This document shows, piece after piece, positions 1 through 6,070 of a stretch of DNA of 6,964 nt. Position numbers and translations under genes: made by a program. The stretch spans positions 1 to 6,964 of the forward strand of contig DASZOC010000017.1 of NCBI GenBank assembly GCA_035550975.1, in the 5' to 3' direction. Source of the stretch: DASZOC01 sp035550975. Its GTDB lineage: Bacteria; Actinomycetota; CADDZG01; WHSQ01. Position 1 is the stretch's first letter, and each line of letters opens with the position of its first letter. Below the pieces are notes generated by a model. The model did no database searches. It saw nothing but the letters and a program-made list of their open reading frames with translations, and was not told the DNA's origin.

Positions 1-23
1 GGTGCCCCTCGGTGAACCGGTGG

Positions 24-227
24 TTAGGCCGGGGTCACGTTGATCGCTTCTGGACCTTTCTGTCCGGCACGTTCGTCGAACGACACGTTCGCACCTTCGG
101 CCAGGGTCTTGAAGCCGTCGCCGGCGATGTTGCTGTGGTGCACGAAGAGATCCTTCGTACCGTCTTCAGGGGTGATGAAGCCGTAACCCTTGGAGTCGTT
201 GAACCACTTGACGGTTCCTGTTGCCAT
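24..227 (-). CDS. Cold-shock protein, CspA family
   Basis: This is a 67-residue single-domain nucleic-acid chaperone of the cold-shock (OB-fold) family, acting in the cytoplasm on RNA and single-stranded DNA. The sequence begins MATGTVKWFNDSKGYGFI. It carries the RNP1-type motif KGYGFI (residues 13-18) and the RNP2-type motif DLFVHHSNI (26-34), with the aromatic residues that stack on bases, and it has the full usual family length. The ATG at 227-225 is preceded, after a run of seven U, by GGAGGUG (241-235), a near-perfect Shine-Dalgarno, so the start is secure. The gene is divergent from the flavin reductase gene and appears to be monocistronic. Its leader can fold over the ribosome-binding site (see 233-275), which suggests control of translation. 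Family assignment is near certain; whether it is cold-inducible or constitutive cannot be told. Confidence 0.97.
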   Translation of the reverse strand: MATGTVKWFNDSKGYGFITPEDGTKDLFVHHSNIAGDGFKTLAEGANVSFDERAGQKGPEAINVTPA

Positions 228-232
228 AAAAA

Positions 233-275
233 AACACCTCCCTTGCTACCTAACGAACGAAGCAAGGAAGGCGTC
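233..275 (-). promoter_or_regulatory. Leader hairpin covering the csp ribosome-binding site
   Basis: In the csp mRNA, bases 275-261 (GACGCCUUCCUUGCU) can pair without interruption with bases 247-233 (AGCAAGGGAGGUGUU): 15 pairs, three of them G-U, around a 13-nt loop (260-248). The 3' arm contains the whole Shine-Dalgarno GGAGGUG (241-235) and ends 5 nt before the AUG. The complementarity is seen directly. That it regulates translation is inference, based on the known role of leader structure in csp mRNAs such as E. coli cspA. Confidence 0.6.
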
Positions 276-306
276 GAGCGCGAACCGAACTAGCGTCCTG
301 ATCTTT

Positions 307-326
307 GCACGCCTCGCCGGGCGTGC
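307..326 (-). repeat. Second inverted repeat in the csp leader region
   Basis: GCACGCC (307-313) and GGCGTGC (320-326) form a perfect 7-bp GC-rich stem with a 6-nt loop, about 80 nt upstream of the csp start codon. No T-run follows on either strand, so it is not a standard intrinsic terminator. If csp transcription begins to the right of about 330, this hairpin is the 5' part of a two-hairpin leader. It could equally be part of the divergent promoter region. Confidence 0.35.
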
Positions 327-470
327 TGCACCAGGGTATACCGCCCGCTCACCTAGGTCTAGGGGCGCGCCGGCGCGGGATGCGCTGGTCGCGCGTCAGC
401 GATGGACGGCCACTGGTGACAGACTCCACCGCGGGGTTCACCTCACCCCACCAGGGCCGCACCACGAGTC

Positions 471-476
471 TACGAT
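471..476 (+). promoter_or_regulatory. Possible -10 element for the flavin reductase gene
   Basis: TACGAT fits the TANNNT pattern of sigma-70-type -10 boxes in GC-rich bacteria and lies 18 nt before the first possible ATG (495), implying a very short leader. No convincing -35 hexamer is seen 16-18 nt upstream. A small dyad, GGGGT (433-437) and ACCCC (445-449), sits where the -35 region would start. Confidence 0.35.
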
Positions 477-494
477 GAACGGAGCCCGAGGCGT

Positions 495-1124
495 ATGAGG
501 ATGTTCGTTCCCAGCGAGCTACCGGGGCGAGAGCCGTATTACCTCATCACGTCGCTGGTCGTGCCGCGTCCCATCGCGTGGGTGTCGTCGATCTCGGAAA
601 GTGGCGTGGCGAACGTGGCGCCGCACAGCTACTTCAACGTGATCTCCAGCAATCCGTGGATCGTTCACTTCACGTCGACCGGCGTGAAGGACACGTTGCG
701 CAACGTCACTCGTTCGGGTGACTTCGTCGTCAACCTCGTCGGGCGCGAGGTCGTCGAGGTGATGAACTTCACCTCGGCCGACTTCCCCGCAGATCACAGC
801 GAGTTCGAATGGGCCGGGTTGACGCCGGTCGAGTCGATCGAGGTGAAGCCGCCGCGCGTGGGCGAAGCCAAGGCCGCGTTCGAGTGCCGGGTTAACGACA
901 TCGTCTCGAAAGGCAACGGCCACATGGTCTTCGGCGACGTGATCCTGGCGCACGTCGACGAGTCGTTGTTCGTCGAGGGCCGGATCGACCAGAACGCCTG
1001 GGGGCCGATCGGGCGCCTCGGTGGCAGCCAGTACACGGACGCCGCCGCGGGCCTCTTCTCGCTGGCGCGACCTTCGTGGGAGCAGGTGCGGACGAAAGAG
1101 GTAGAGCCGCCTACTCTGCCGTGA
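495..1124 (+). CDS. Flavin reductase-like (DIM6/NTAB) FMN-binding protein
   Basis: This is a 209-residue cytoplasmic protein of the flavin reductase-like, FMN-binding split-barrel family (DIM6/NTAB, flavoredoxin-like). Such proteins bind FMN and often pass electrons from NAD(P)H to flavin for a partner monooxygenase. Family hallmarks are VVPRPIAWVSSIS near residues 22-34, the APHSYFNVISSNP stretch (about 42-54) that contributes to the flavin pocket, a FVVNLV strand (about 77-82), and the conserved GRLGGSQY segment near the C-terminus. Two starts are possible: ATG 495, with GGAG at 481-484, and ATG 501, with GAGG at 488-491 at better spacing; they differ by two residues. The 3' end overlaps the convergent nhaA by 14 bp. 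No monooxygenase partner lies in the window, so the physiological substrate is unknown. Confidence 0.9.
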   Translation: MRMFVPSELPGREPYYLITSLVVPRPIAWVSSISESGVANVAPHSYFNVISSNPWIVHFTSTGVKDTLRNVTRSGDFVVNLVGREVVEVMNFTSADFPADHSEFEWAGLTPVESIEVKPPRVGEAKAAFECRVNDIVSKGNGHMVFGDVILAHVDESLFVEGRIDQNAWGPIGRLGGSQYTDAAAGLFSLARPSWEQVRTKEVEPPTLP

Positions 1125-2325
1125 GCGTCCGGCCGGTGATTTGCTCGTCGTCCCGTGTCGCATCGGGGGTCGGGCACGTTCGCCACAGGATCGCGGCTCC
1201 CAGACCCCCCGCTATCAACGAGCCGGCGAAGACACCCATCTTGGCCGCATCCGTCAGCTCGACGTCGGTGAACGCGAGCTCGGTGATGAACAACGAGACG
1301 GTGAACCCGACGCCTGCAACGGCGGCAAGCCCGATGATGTGTCCCCAGGTGCTGCTGTCGGGTAGCTCCGCGACCCGGAGCTTGACCGCGAGCCACGTCG
1401 CGAAGCTGATGCCGGCGAGCTTTCCGGCAACGAGGCCTAGCACGATCCCGAGCGTCACGCTCGACCCGAGCGCCAGCGACACGCTGTCGGTCGACAGGAC
1501 GATCCCCGCGTTCGCGAGGGCGAACAGGGGGACCACGACGTAGCTCGTCCACGGGTGCAGCGCGTGCTCGAGTTGATAGCCGATCGGCTCCTTGCCTTCC
1601 TCGCGTGACCGTGCCGGCGTCAGCATCCCCAGCGCCACGCCCGCGAGCGTCGCGTGAACGCCCGACTGGAACAGGGCGATCCACGTCGCGATGCCGAACA
1701 CGACGTACATCGGCGCGGTCCTGACGCCAACGATCCGTAGCATGCCGACGCCCCCGAGCATCAGTAGCGTGATCCCCATCCACTGCGCAGACACCCCGCC
1801 GGAATAGAAGATCGCGATCACTGCGATCGCGCCGATGTCGTCGACGATCGCGAGGCTCAACAGGAACACCTTGGCGGATGTCGGGATCCGTTCCCCGAAC
1901 AGCGAGATGATGCCGACGGCGAACGCGATGTCGGTCGCCATCGGGATCCCCCATCCGACCCGCTCGGCTCCATCGTTCAGGGCCAGGTAGATGAGCGCCG
2001 GTACGACCATCCCGCCGATCGCCGCGATCGCCGGCAGCGATGCCCTGCGAAGTGTTGCGAGCTCTCCGGTTACCAGCTCGCGCTTGATCTCCAACGCAAC
2101 GACGAAGAAGAAGATCGCCATGAGTCCGTCGTTGATCCAGTGATGGATGTCATGGGGGAAAGCGACGGGACCGAGGTGGAACTCGACGTCGGTCGCCCAA
2201 AGGTCGTGGAACGCTTCGCTCAAGGGTGAGTTCGCGAGGATCAGGGCAACGGTCGTCGCGGCGAGGAGTGCGATTCCCCCCGATGCCTCGGTCGCGAGGA
2301 ACTGTTTCAGGACGCGCGCGATCAC
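1111..2325 (-). CDS. nhaA: Na+/H+ antiporter NhaA
   Basis: This integral membrane antiporter exports Na+ (or Li+) in exchange for H+ and supports pH and salt homeostasis. With the GTG at 2325-2323 it has 404 residues, against 388 in E. coli NhaA, and aligns along its length. It shows TEASGG near the N-terminus, GLMAIFFFVVALEIKREL (67-84), the unwound-helix motif ATDIAFA with T131-D132, the ion-binding pair D162-D163 in LAIVDDIGAI, H224 in SGVHATLAG (E. coli H225), E253-H254, and K302 matching the functional lysine of helix X. All key residues are present, so it should be active. The start is not certain: the frame stays open upstream, and a GTG at 2376-2374 has a better Shine-Dalgarno (GAGGA, plus-strand 2381-2385) but adds 17 residues with five cysteines that are foreign to the family. 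GTG 2325 has no clear ribosome-binding site. Confidence 0.95.
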   Translation of the reverse strand: MIARVLKQFLATEASGGIALLAATTVALILANSPLSEAFHDLWATDVEFHLGPVAFPHDIHHWINDGLMAIFFFVVALEIKRELVTGELATLRRASLPAIAAIGGMVVPALIYLALNDGAERVGWGIPMATDIAFAVGIISLFGERIPTSAKVFLLSLAIVDDIGAIAVIAIFYSGGVSAQWMGITLLMLGGVGMLRIVGVRTAPMYVVFGIATWIALFQSGVHATLAGVALGMLTPARSREEGKEPIGYQLEHALHPWTSYVVVPLFALANAGIVLSTDSVSLALGSSVTLGIVLGLVAGKLAGISFATWLAVKLRVAELPDSSTWGHIIGLAAVAGVGFTVSLFITELAFTDVELTDAAKMGVFAGSLIAGGLGAAILWRTCPTPDATRDDEQITGRTLTAE

Positions 2326-2349
2326 GCACGCGACGATAGCTGCGCGGCA

Positions 2350-2433
2350 GCAGTGACATGTTCGGACGCACGACACCGCTTCCTCACCGGACGGTTGAGC
2401 GAGCGTCACTGCGGGTAGAGCGCGTGTCGTGCG
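2350..2433. repeat. Two interlocking inverted repeats upstream of nhaA
   Basis: Repeat b: CGCACGACACCGCT (2367-2380) is the reverse complement of 2419-2433 except for one extra C at 2423, giving 14 bp with a one-base bulge. Repeat a: GCAGTGAC (2350-2357) is the exact reverse complement of GTCACTGC (2405-2412). The order is a, b, a', b', which allows either a pseudoknot or two competing hairpins. In an nhaA transcript the alternative GTG start (2376-2374) lies inside stem b, with its GAGGA Shine-Dalgarno beside it in the loop. The repeats are seen directly; function is inferred. Confidence 0.55.
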
Positions 2434-2617
2434 ACTGGTCTCTTGGGTGCTCGCGCGCGTCGTGGCGTTGAAGGCGATCCTCGCCGCGCGCCGTGACCAG
2501 GGTCGGGATGTGGTGCCGGAACGCCCACACGCCGCTCCCGCGCCCGCGACCCAGCGTTTGCCGATGGCGGGTGACGCCATCAGCGGCACCCGCGGCGCAA
2601 GCCGATCCACGCCCCCC

Positions 2618-2622
2618 GAGGA
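2618..2622 (+). promoter_or_regulatory. Ribosome-binding site deciding the BrkB-family start
   Basis: GAGGA sits 7 nt before the GTG at 2630. The other in-frame candidates, GTG 2429, ATG 2564 and ATG 2642, have no comparable Shine-Dalgarno, so 2630 is preferred. Confidence 0.55.
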
Positions 2623-2629
2623 CGCGGTC

Positions 2630-3448
2630 GTGGACTCGCCGATGGATCTCGGCACCTCGGACTGGAAGGCAACCGGCAAGCGGACGCTGGCGGAGATCAA
2701 AGACGACCGCATCACGCTGGCGGCGGCCGGCATGGCCTATTATTTCTTCCTCGCGATCTTCCCGGCGGTGATCGCGGCCATCGGGATCCTCGGTCTGATC
2801 AACGTCGACGAGAGCGGCATGGTCGACGTGATCCGCCGCAACATGCCCGGAGGATCCGGAGCCGTCCTCGTCGACGCGGTGCAGAACTCGGACCGTCCGG
2901 CTGAGGGAGCGAAGGTAGCCGCCGCCGTGCTGGGTATCGCGGCCGCGCTGTGGAGCGCGTCGTCGGGGATGGTGGCGCTTCAGTCGGGGCTCAACATCGC
3001 CTACGACGTCCCCGAGGATCGCAAGTTCGTCGGGAAGCGTGTCGTCGCGTTCATGCTGCTGGTCGCAACCGCGGTGCTCGGTGGAGTTCCGTCCCCGCTA
3101 TTCACGTTCGGCGACTCGCTCGTTCTCAGCATCATCGGCTGGGTCGTGACGTTCGTGTGCGTCATCGTGCTGTTCTCGCTGTTCTACTACCTGGGTCCGA
3201 ACCGAGAACGGCCGCAGTGGAAGTGGGTCAGCGCGGGAGGGCTTCTGGGGGCCGCGCTGTGGATCCTCGGCTCGCTCGCGTTCGGCTACTACGCGAGCAA
3301 CTTCTCGAGTTACGGCAGGACCTACGGACCGCTCGCCGGCGTGATCATCCTGATCTTGTGGCTCTACCTCAGCTCGCTTGCCGTCCTCGTCGGTGGTGAG
3401 TTGAACTCCGAGCTCGAGCGACAGGCGGCGCGCCGTTCCTCGGCATGA
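2630..3448 (+). CDS. YihY/BrkB-family inner membrane protein
   Basis: This 272-residue multi-pass membrane protein belongs to the YihY/virulence factor BrkB family. Members were once misnamed ribonuclease BN, and their biochemical role is not established. Family features are LAAAGMAYYFFLAIFPAVIA at the first membrane helix, LWSASSGMVALQSGLNIAYDVPEDRKF in the middle (the W-S-A-S-S and Y-x-x-x-E-x-R pattern), YYLGPNRERPQWKWVSAGG, and a final pair of helices with SSYGRTYGPLAGVIILILWLYLSSL followed by GGELNSELER. About six membrane segments are visible. The GTG at 2630 is chosen for its Shine-Dalgarno; a longer form from 2429 (339 residues) would add a low-complexity Pro/Arg-rich tail. The stop TGA overlaps an ATG of the sulfatase frame (ATGA at 3445-3448), which suggests translational coupling. 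Confidence 0.88.
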   Translation: MDSPMDLGTSDWKATGKRTLAEIKDDRITLAAAGMAYYFFLAIFPAVIAAIGILGLINVDESGMVDVIRRNMPGGSGAVLVDAVQNSDRPAEGAKVAAAVLGIAAALWSASSGMVALQSGLNIAYDVPEDRKFVGKRVVAFMLLVATAVLGGVPSPLFTFGDSLVLSIIGWVVTFVCVIVLFSLFYYLGPNRERPQWKWVSAGGLLGAALWILGSLAFGYYASNFSSYGRTYGPLAGVIILILWLYLSSLAVLVGGELNSELERQAARRSSA

Positions 3449-4911
3449 CCGCCTTTAGCCTCGCGCGCCGCTCTAAAGGAGCAGCGCGGCTATCGTCGAT
3501 GCAGATGCGGACATCATCAAGGAAGCCGAACACGACCGCGTCGGCGCGCGTCCTCGTTCTCGTCCTGTCGCTGGCCGTGCTGCTGGCGGCCACACCCACC
3601 GGCGGTGCGCAGCCCGCCGAGGAGCGCCCCAACGTCCTCATCGTCGTGACCGACGACCAGCGCGGCGGGGGATTCGGTCGCGTGATGCCTGCGTTACGGC
3701 GGTGGCTCGGGCGCGGGGGCACGCGTTTCACGAGCGCGTTCACCGCCATCCCGAACTGTTGTCCGTCGCGCGCGTCGATCTTTACGGGTCAGTACCCGCA
3801 CAACCACGGCGTATTGAACAACCAGCAGGGCTACCGCCTACCGCAGGAGGAAACGATCCAGCGGTACCTGAACGATGCCGGCTACCGCACCGCCCTGTTC
3901 GGCAAGTACCTGAACGGGTGGGACCTGGCAGAGCCCCCACCCCATTTTGACGAGTTCGCCATCTTCCGCGGCGGCTACGTCGACCGCACCTGGAACTCCA
4001 ACGCGTCCGTCGCGACCATCAACGGGTATACGACGAAGATCCTGCAGCGCCGCTCCGCCACATTCCTGGAAACGTCCGAGGCCACCGATGCCGAGCCGTG
4101 GTTTCTCTACGTCGCGCCGTGGGCGCCGCACGGCACTTACGTCCCCGAAAGTCGCTACGAAGACGCGCGCGTGGGCCGGTGGAACGGCAACCCGGCCGTC
4201 TTCGAGACAGACCTGAGCGACAAGCCTCCCGTAGTCCGGGACAGGCCCGGACGTATGGGATTGCGTCTCGCGCGGTGGCATCGGAGAGGCCAGCTCCGGA
4301 CGCTGTATTCGGTCGACAACCTCATGGAACGGCTGCGTGCAACGCTGGCCTCACTTGGTGAAGAGGAAGAGACGCTCATCTTCTTCCTGTCTGACAACGG
4401 GATGCTGTGGGGCGAGCACGGCCTTGGTGGTCCGACCTACGGCAAGCGCTTTCCCTACATGCAATCGGTCCGCATCCCGCTATACGTCCGCTGGCCCGGA
4501 CGCGTCGCAGAGGGAGCCATGGACTCGCGTCTGGTCTCGAACGTCGATATCGCGCCGACGATCATGGACGCCGCCGGGATCGGACCCGACGCGCAGCAGC
4601 CGATGGACGGGCGGTCCCTACTCGACCCTCACTCTCGGGACCGCCTGCTGATCGAGTACTTCCGCGACGATGAGCACGGCCAGGACGTCCCGCCGTGGGC
4701 GTCGGTGGTCGACGCGAGCAGCCAGTACGTCGAGTACTACGCGAGCGACGGGATCACGACGGAATTCGAGGAGCTCTACGACCTCGACTCGGACCGCTGG
4801 CAGTTGACGAATCTTTTGCACGACGATCAGATGGCGGACGATCCGAACATCTTGACGCTGCGCCACGAGCTGCACACGTTCCGGCGCTGCGGTGGATCTA
4901 CGTGTCCCTGA
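3445..4911 (+). CDS. Secreted type I sulfatase (formylglycine-dependent)
   Basis: This is a sulfate-ester hydrolase of the alkaline phosphatase superfamily, probably exported. From ATG 3445 it has 488 residues. A signal-peptide-like segment, VLVLVLSLAVLLAAT at 36-50, is preceded by arginines. The metal-site motif is NVLIVVTDDQ (D70-D71). The active-site signature is C105-C-P-S-R109, where C105 would be oxidised to formylglycine, followed by ASIFTGQYPHNHGV. GKYLNGW, H229 in PWAPHG and the second metal pair D317-N318 in LSDNG complete the active site. The overall pattern resembles GlcNAc-6-sulfatase/arylsulfatase-type enzymes, but the substrate cannot be read. Activity would need a formylglycine-generating enzyme encoded elsewhere. 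The start is uncertain: ATG 3445 overlaps the upstream stop as ATGA, while ATG 3499 gives a more normal signal peptide beginning MQMRTSSRK. Confidence 0.93.
   Translation: MTAFSLARRSKGAARLSSMQMRTSSRKPNTTASARVLVLVLSLAVLLAATPTGGAQPAEERPNVLIVVTDDQRGGGFGRVMPALRRWLGRGGTRFTSAFTAIPNCCPSRASIFTGQYPHNHGVLNNQQGYRLPQEETIQRYLNDAGYRTALFGKYLNGWDLAEPPPHFDEFAIFRGGYVDRTWNSNASVATINGYTTKILQRRSATFLETSEATDAEPWFLYVAPWAPHGTYVPESRYEDARVGRWNGNPAVFETDLSDKPPVVRDRPGRMGLRLARWHRRGQLRTLYSVDNLMERLRATLASLGEEEETLIFFLSDNGMLWGEHGLGGPTYGKRFPYMQSVRIPLYVRWPGRVAEGAMDSRLVSNVDIAPTIMDAAGIGPDAQQPMDGRSLLDPHSRDRLLIEYFRDDEHGQDVPPWASVVDASSQYVEYYASDGITTEFEELYDLDSDRWQLTNLLHDDQMADDPNILTLRHELHTFRRCGGSTCP
3464..3488 (+). promoter_or_regulatory. 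Hairpin at the BrkB-sulfatase junction holding a Shine-Dalgarno-like site
   Basis: CGCGC (3464-3468), one mismatched C, then GCTC (3470-3473) pairs with GAGC (3479-3482), one A, then GCGCG (3484-3488), around the 5-nt loop TAAAG. The loop and right arm contain AAAGGAG (3475-3481), a good Shine-Dalgarno core 17 nt before the ATG at 3499. It lies inside the coding frame if translation starts at 3445, or in a leader if it starts at 3499. Whether it functions is not known. Confidence 0.3.
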
Positions 4912-4924
4912 TTCGCTTTCAGGG
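4906..4924. repeat. Inverted repeat joining two convergent stop codons
   Basis: CCCTGA (4906-4911) and TCAGGG (4919-4924) form a perfect 6-bp inverted repeat with a 7-nt loop. The TGA of the sulfatase (4909-4911) and the TGA of the convergent dehydrogenase (4921-4919) lie at mirror positions in its arms. It has no T-run, so at best it is a weak bidirectional terminator. Confidence 0.45.
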
Positions 4925-5962
4925 CTTGACGACGCGCATGATCGCGGTCGGCGTCAGGAAGTAGAGCCACCCGCCCGGGCCTTTCGAGACGTCCACGATC
5001 CCCTCGAGAGCGTCGTGCACGATGACGTCTCGCCGCACCTTCGTCTTTGCGTCGTTCATGACGAAGCGGTGGATGCGTCCGTATTCGTAGTCACCCATCA
5101 ACAGCCCGTTCAATGACTTGAGGCGGCCGCGGTACCAGGTCACGTCGGTCGGGACGATGATGTTGGTCCATCTCCGGATCGGGGGCTTCGGGCGTACCCC
5201 GACTCCCGCGGTCCCGCACTGGTAGTTAGCGCCCCACCCGTAGTTACGTCCCTTGACGATGTGGTTCAGCTCGTCGTCACAGTTCTGCCCGTTCTCGCTC
5301 GAGTAGAGCTTGTTCGTCCCCGGCTTATGCGCAAGGCCGAACGGGTTGCGGTGACCGTAGCTCCACACGGGGTTCGACGCACCGAATGGGTTGTCGATCG
5401 GGATCGTGCCGTTCGCGTTGTAGCGCAGGATCTTTCCCAGCCGGTTCGTCGTCAGCTGCGCGGCTGCCGGGTTGTGGTCTTCTCCCGTGGCGACGAACAG
5501 CTTGCCGCCGGCGAACTCGATCTGCCCCCCATTGTGATAGCCGGTGGAGGCGTTCAGCCCCGTCACGACGTGGTTCGGTGACCCGCACCGGTTCCTGCGC
5601 ACGACGAAGCTCGTGACGCGGTTCTCGTGCGGGATGTTGTTCGTATAGAAGACGTACAACTTGTGGTTGCGCGCGAAGCGCGGGTGCAGCGCGATCCCCA
5701 GCGCGCCGCTCTCGCCGCTGGAATCGACGTCGAGAGTCACGCAAGGACTCGCGAGCAGACGCCCGCGCACCATGACCCGGACGGCGCCGCCCTTCTCCGT
5801 GAAGAAGATCTTCTTCGTTCCCGGCACCCAGGCCATGTCGACCGGGAACGCGAGCCCGCCCTGATATGTCTCGACGCGGGCGCCCCGGGGAAGGGCTCCT
5901 GCGGTCGGGACGATGGAGCCGAGCACCATCAGCACGAGGGCGCCGGTCAGCTTCCGTCTCAC
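4919..5962 (-). CDS. Secreted PQQ-type glucose/sorbosone dehydrogenase-like protein
   Basis: This is a six-bladed beta-propeller oxidoreductase of the glucose/sorbosone dehydrogenase family. Members commonly use PQQ to oxidise aldose sugars outside the cytoplasm. From the GTG at 5962-5960 it has 347 residues, typical for bacterial aldose dehydrogenases. A signal peptide is visible (RRK, then LTGALVLMVLGSIVPTAGA, residues 2-23). Family motifs are GLAFPVDMAW, FFTEKGGAVRV, SGESGALGIALHPRFARN, H143 in GYHNGG with KLFVATGED (the likely catalytic histidine), GKILRYNANGTIP, YGHRNPFGLA and the GRNYGWGANY region. The Shine-Dalgarno before 5962 is weak; an in-frame GTG at 6001-5999 would add 13 residues ahead of the signal peptide. 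The frame also stays open far upstream, but that part runs through the tRNA and is not coding. The substrate is unknown. Confidence 0.88.
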   Translation of the reverse strand: MRRKLTGALVLMVLGSIVPTAGALPRGARVETYQGGLAFPVDMAWVPGTKKIFFTEKGGAVRVMVRGRLLASPCVTLDVDSSGESGALGIALHPRFARNHKLYVFYTNNIPHENRVTSFVVRRNRCGSPNHVVTGLNASTGYHNGGQIEFAGGKLFVATGEDHNPAAAQLTTNRLGKILRYNANGTIPIDNPFGASNPVWSYGHRNPFGLAHKPGTNKLYSSENGQNCDDELNHIVKGRNYGWGANYQCGTAGVGVRPKPPIRRWTNIIVPTDVTWYRGRLKSLNGLLMGDYEYGRIHRFVMNDAKTKVRRDVIVHDALEGIVDVSKGPGGWLYFLTPTAIMRVVKP

Positions 5963-6057
5963 CCCGCGATCGTCCCACGCCCCCAACCCTTGTTTCTGCA
6001 CATGGCGCCATTCCGCGGGATGGATACAGGCAGAAGAACGGTGAGAAACCCGCCGCT

Positions 6058-6063
6058 TATGAT
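6058..6063 (+). promoter_or_regulatory. Likely -10 box of the tRNA-Ser gene
   Basis: TATGAT matches the sigma-70 consensus TATAAT at five of six bases and ends 7 nt before the mature tRNA 5' end (6071), so transcription would begin at or next to the tRNA. A clear TTGACA-like -35 box is not seen at the expected distance. Confidence 0.5.
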
Positions 6064-6070
6064 TCGTGAC

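Larger units (their letters stand above)
2326..2629. other. Divergent nhaA / BrkB-family intergenic region
   Basis: This roughly 300-bp stretch lies between the chosen starts of nhaA (minus) and the BrkB-family gene (plus). The plus frame is open from 2429, but the residues before 2630 are Pro/Arg/Ala-rich and unlike the family, so they are treated as non-coding. The region must hold both promoters, but no convincing -35/-10 pair is seen on either strand; TTGAGC (2395-2400) with TAGAGC (2416-2421) is too closely spaced to trust. Its main content is two interlocking inverted repeats at 2350-2433. Confidence 0.5.

Noticed and set aside
1..23. Possible terminator after the csp stop
   Set aside because: Only a 3-bp stem (CGG/CCG) can be drawn and there is no T-run; the real 3' end of csp probably lies outside the window.
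519..1163. Long minus-strand frame opposite the flavin reductase gene
   Set aside because: Its Arg/Asp/His-rich composition is typical of the antisense of GC-rich coding DNA; the plus-strand frame has clear family motifs.
2429..2629. 67-residue N-terminal extension of the BrkB-family protein
   Set aside because: It is Pro/Arg/Ala-rich without family similarity and lacks a good ribosome-binding site, whereas GTG 2630 has GAGGA at 7 nt.
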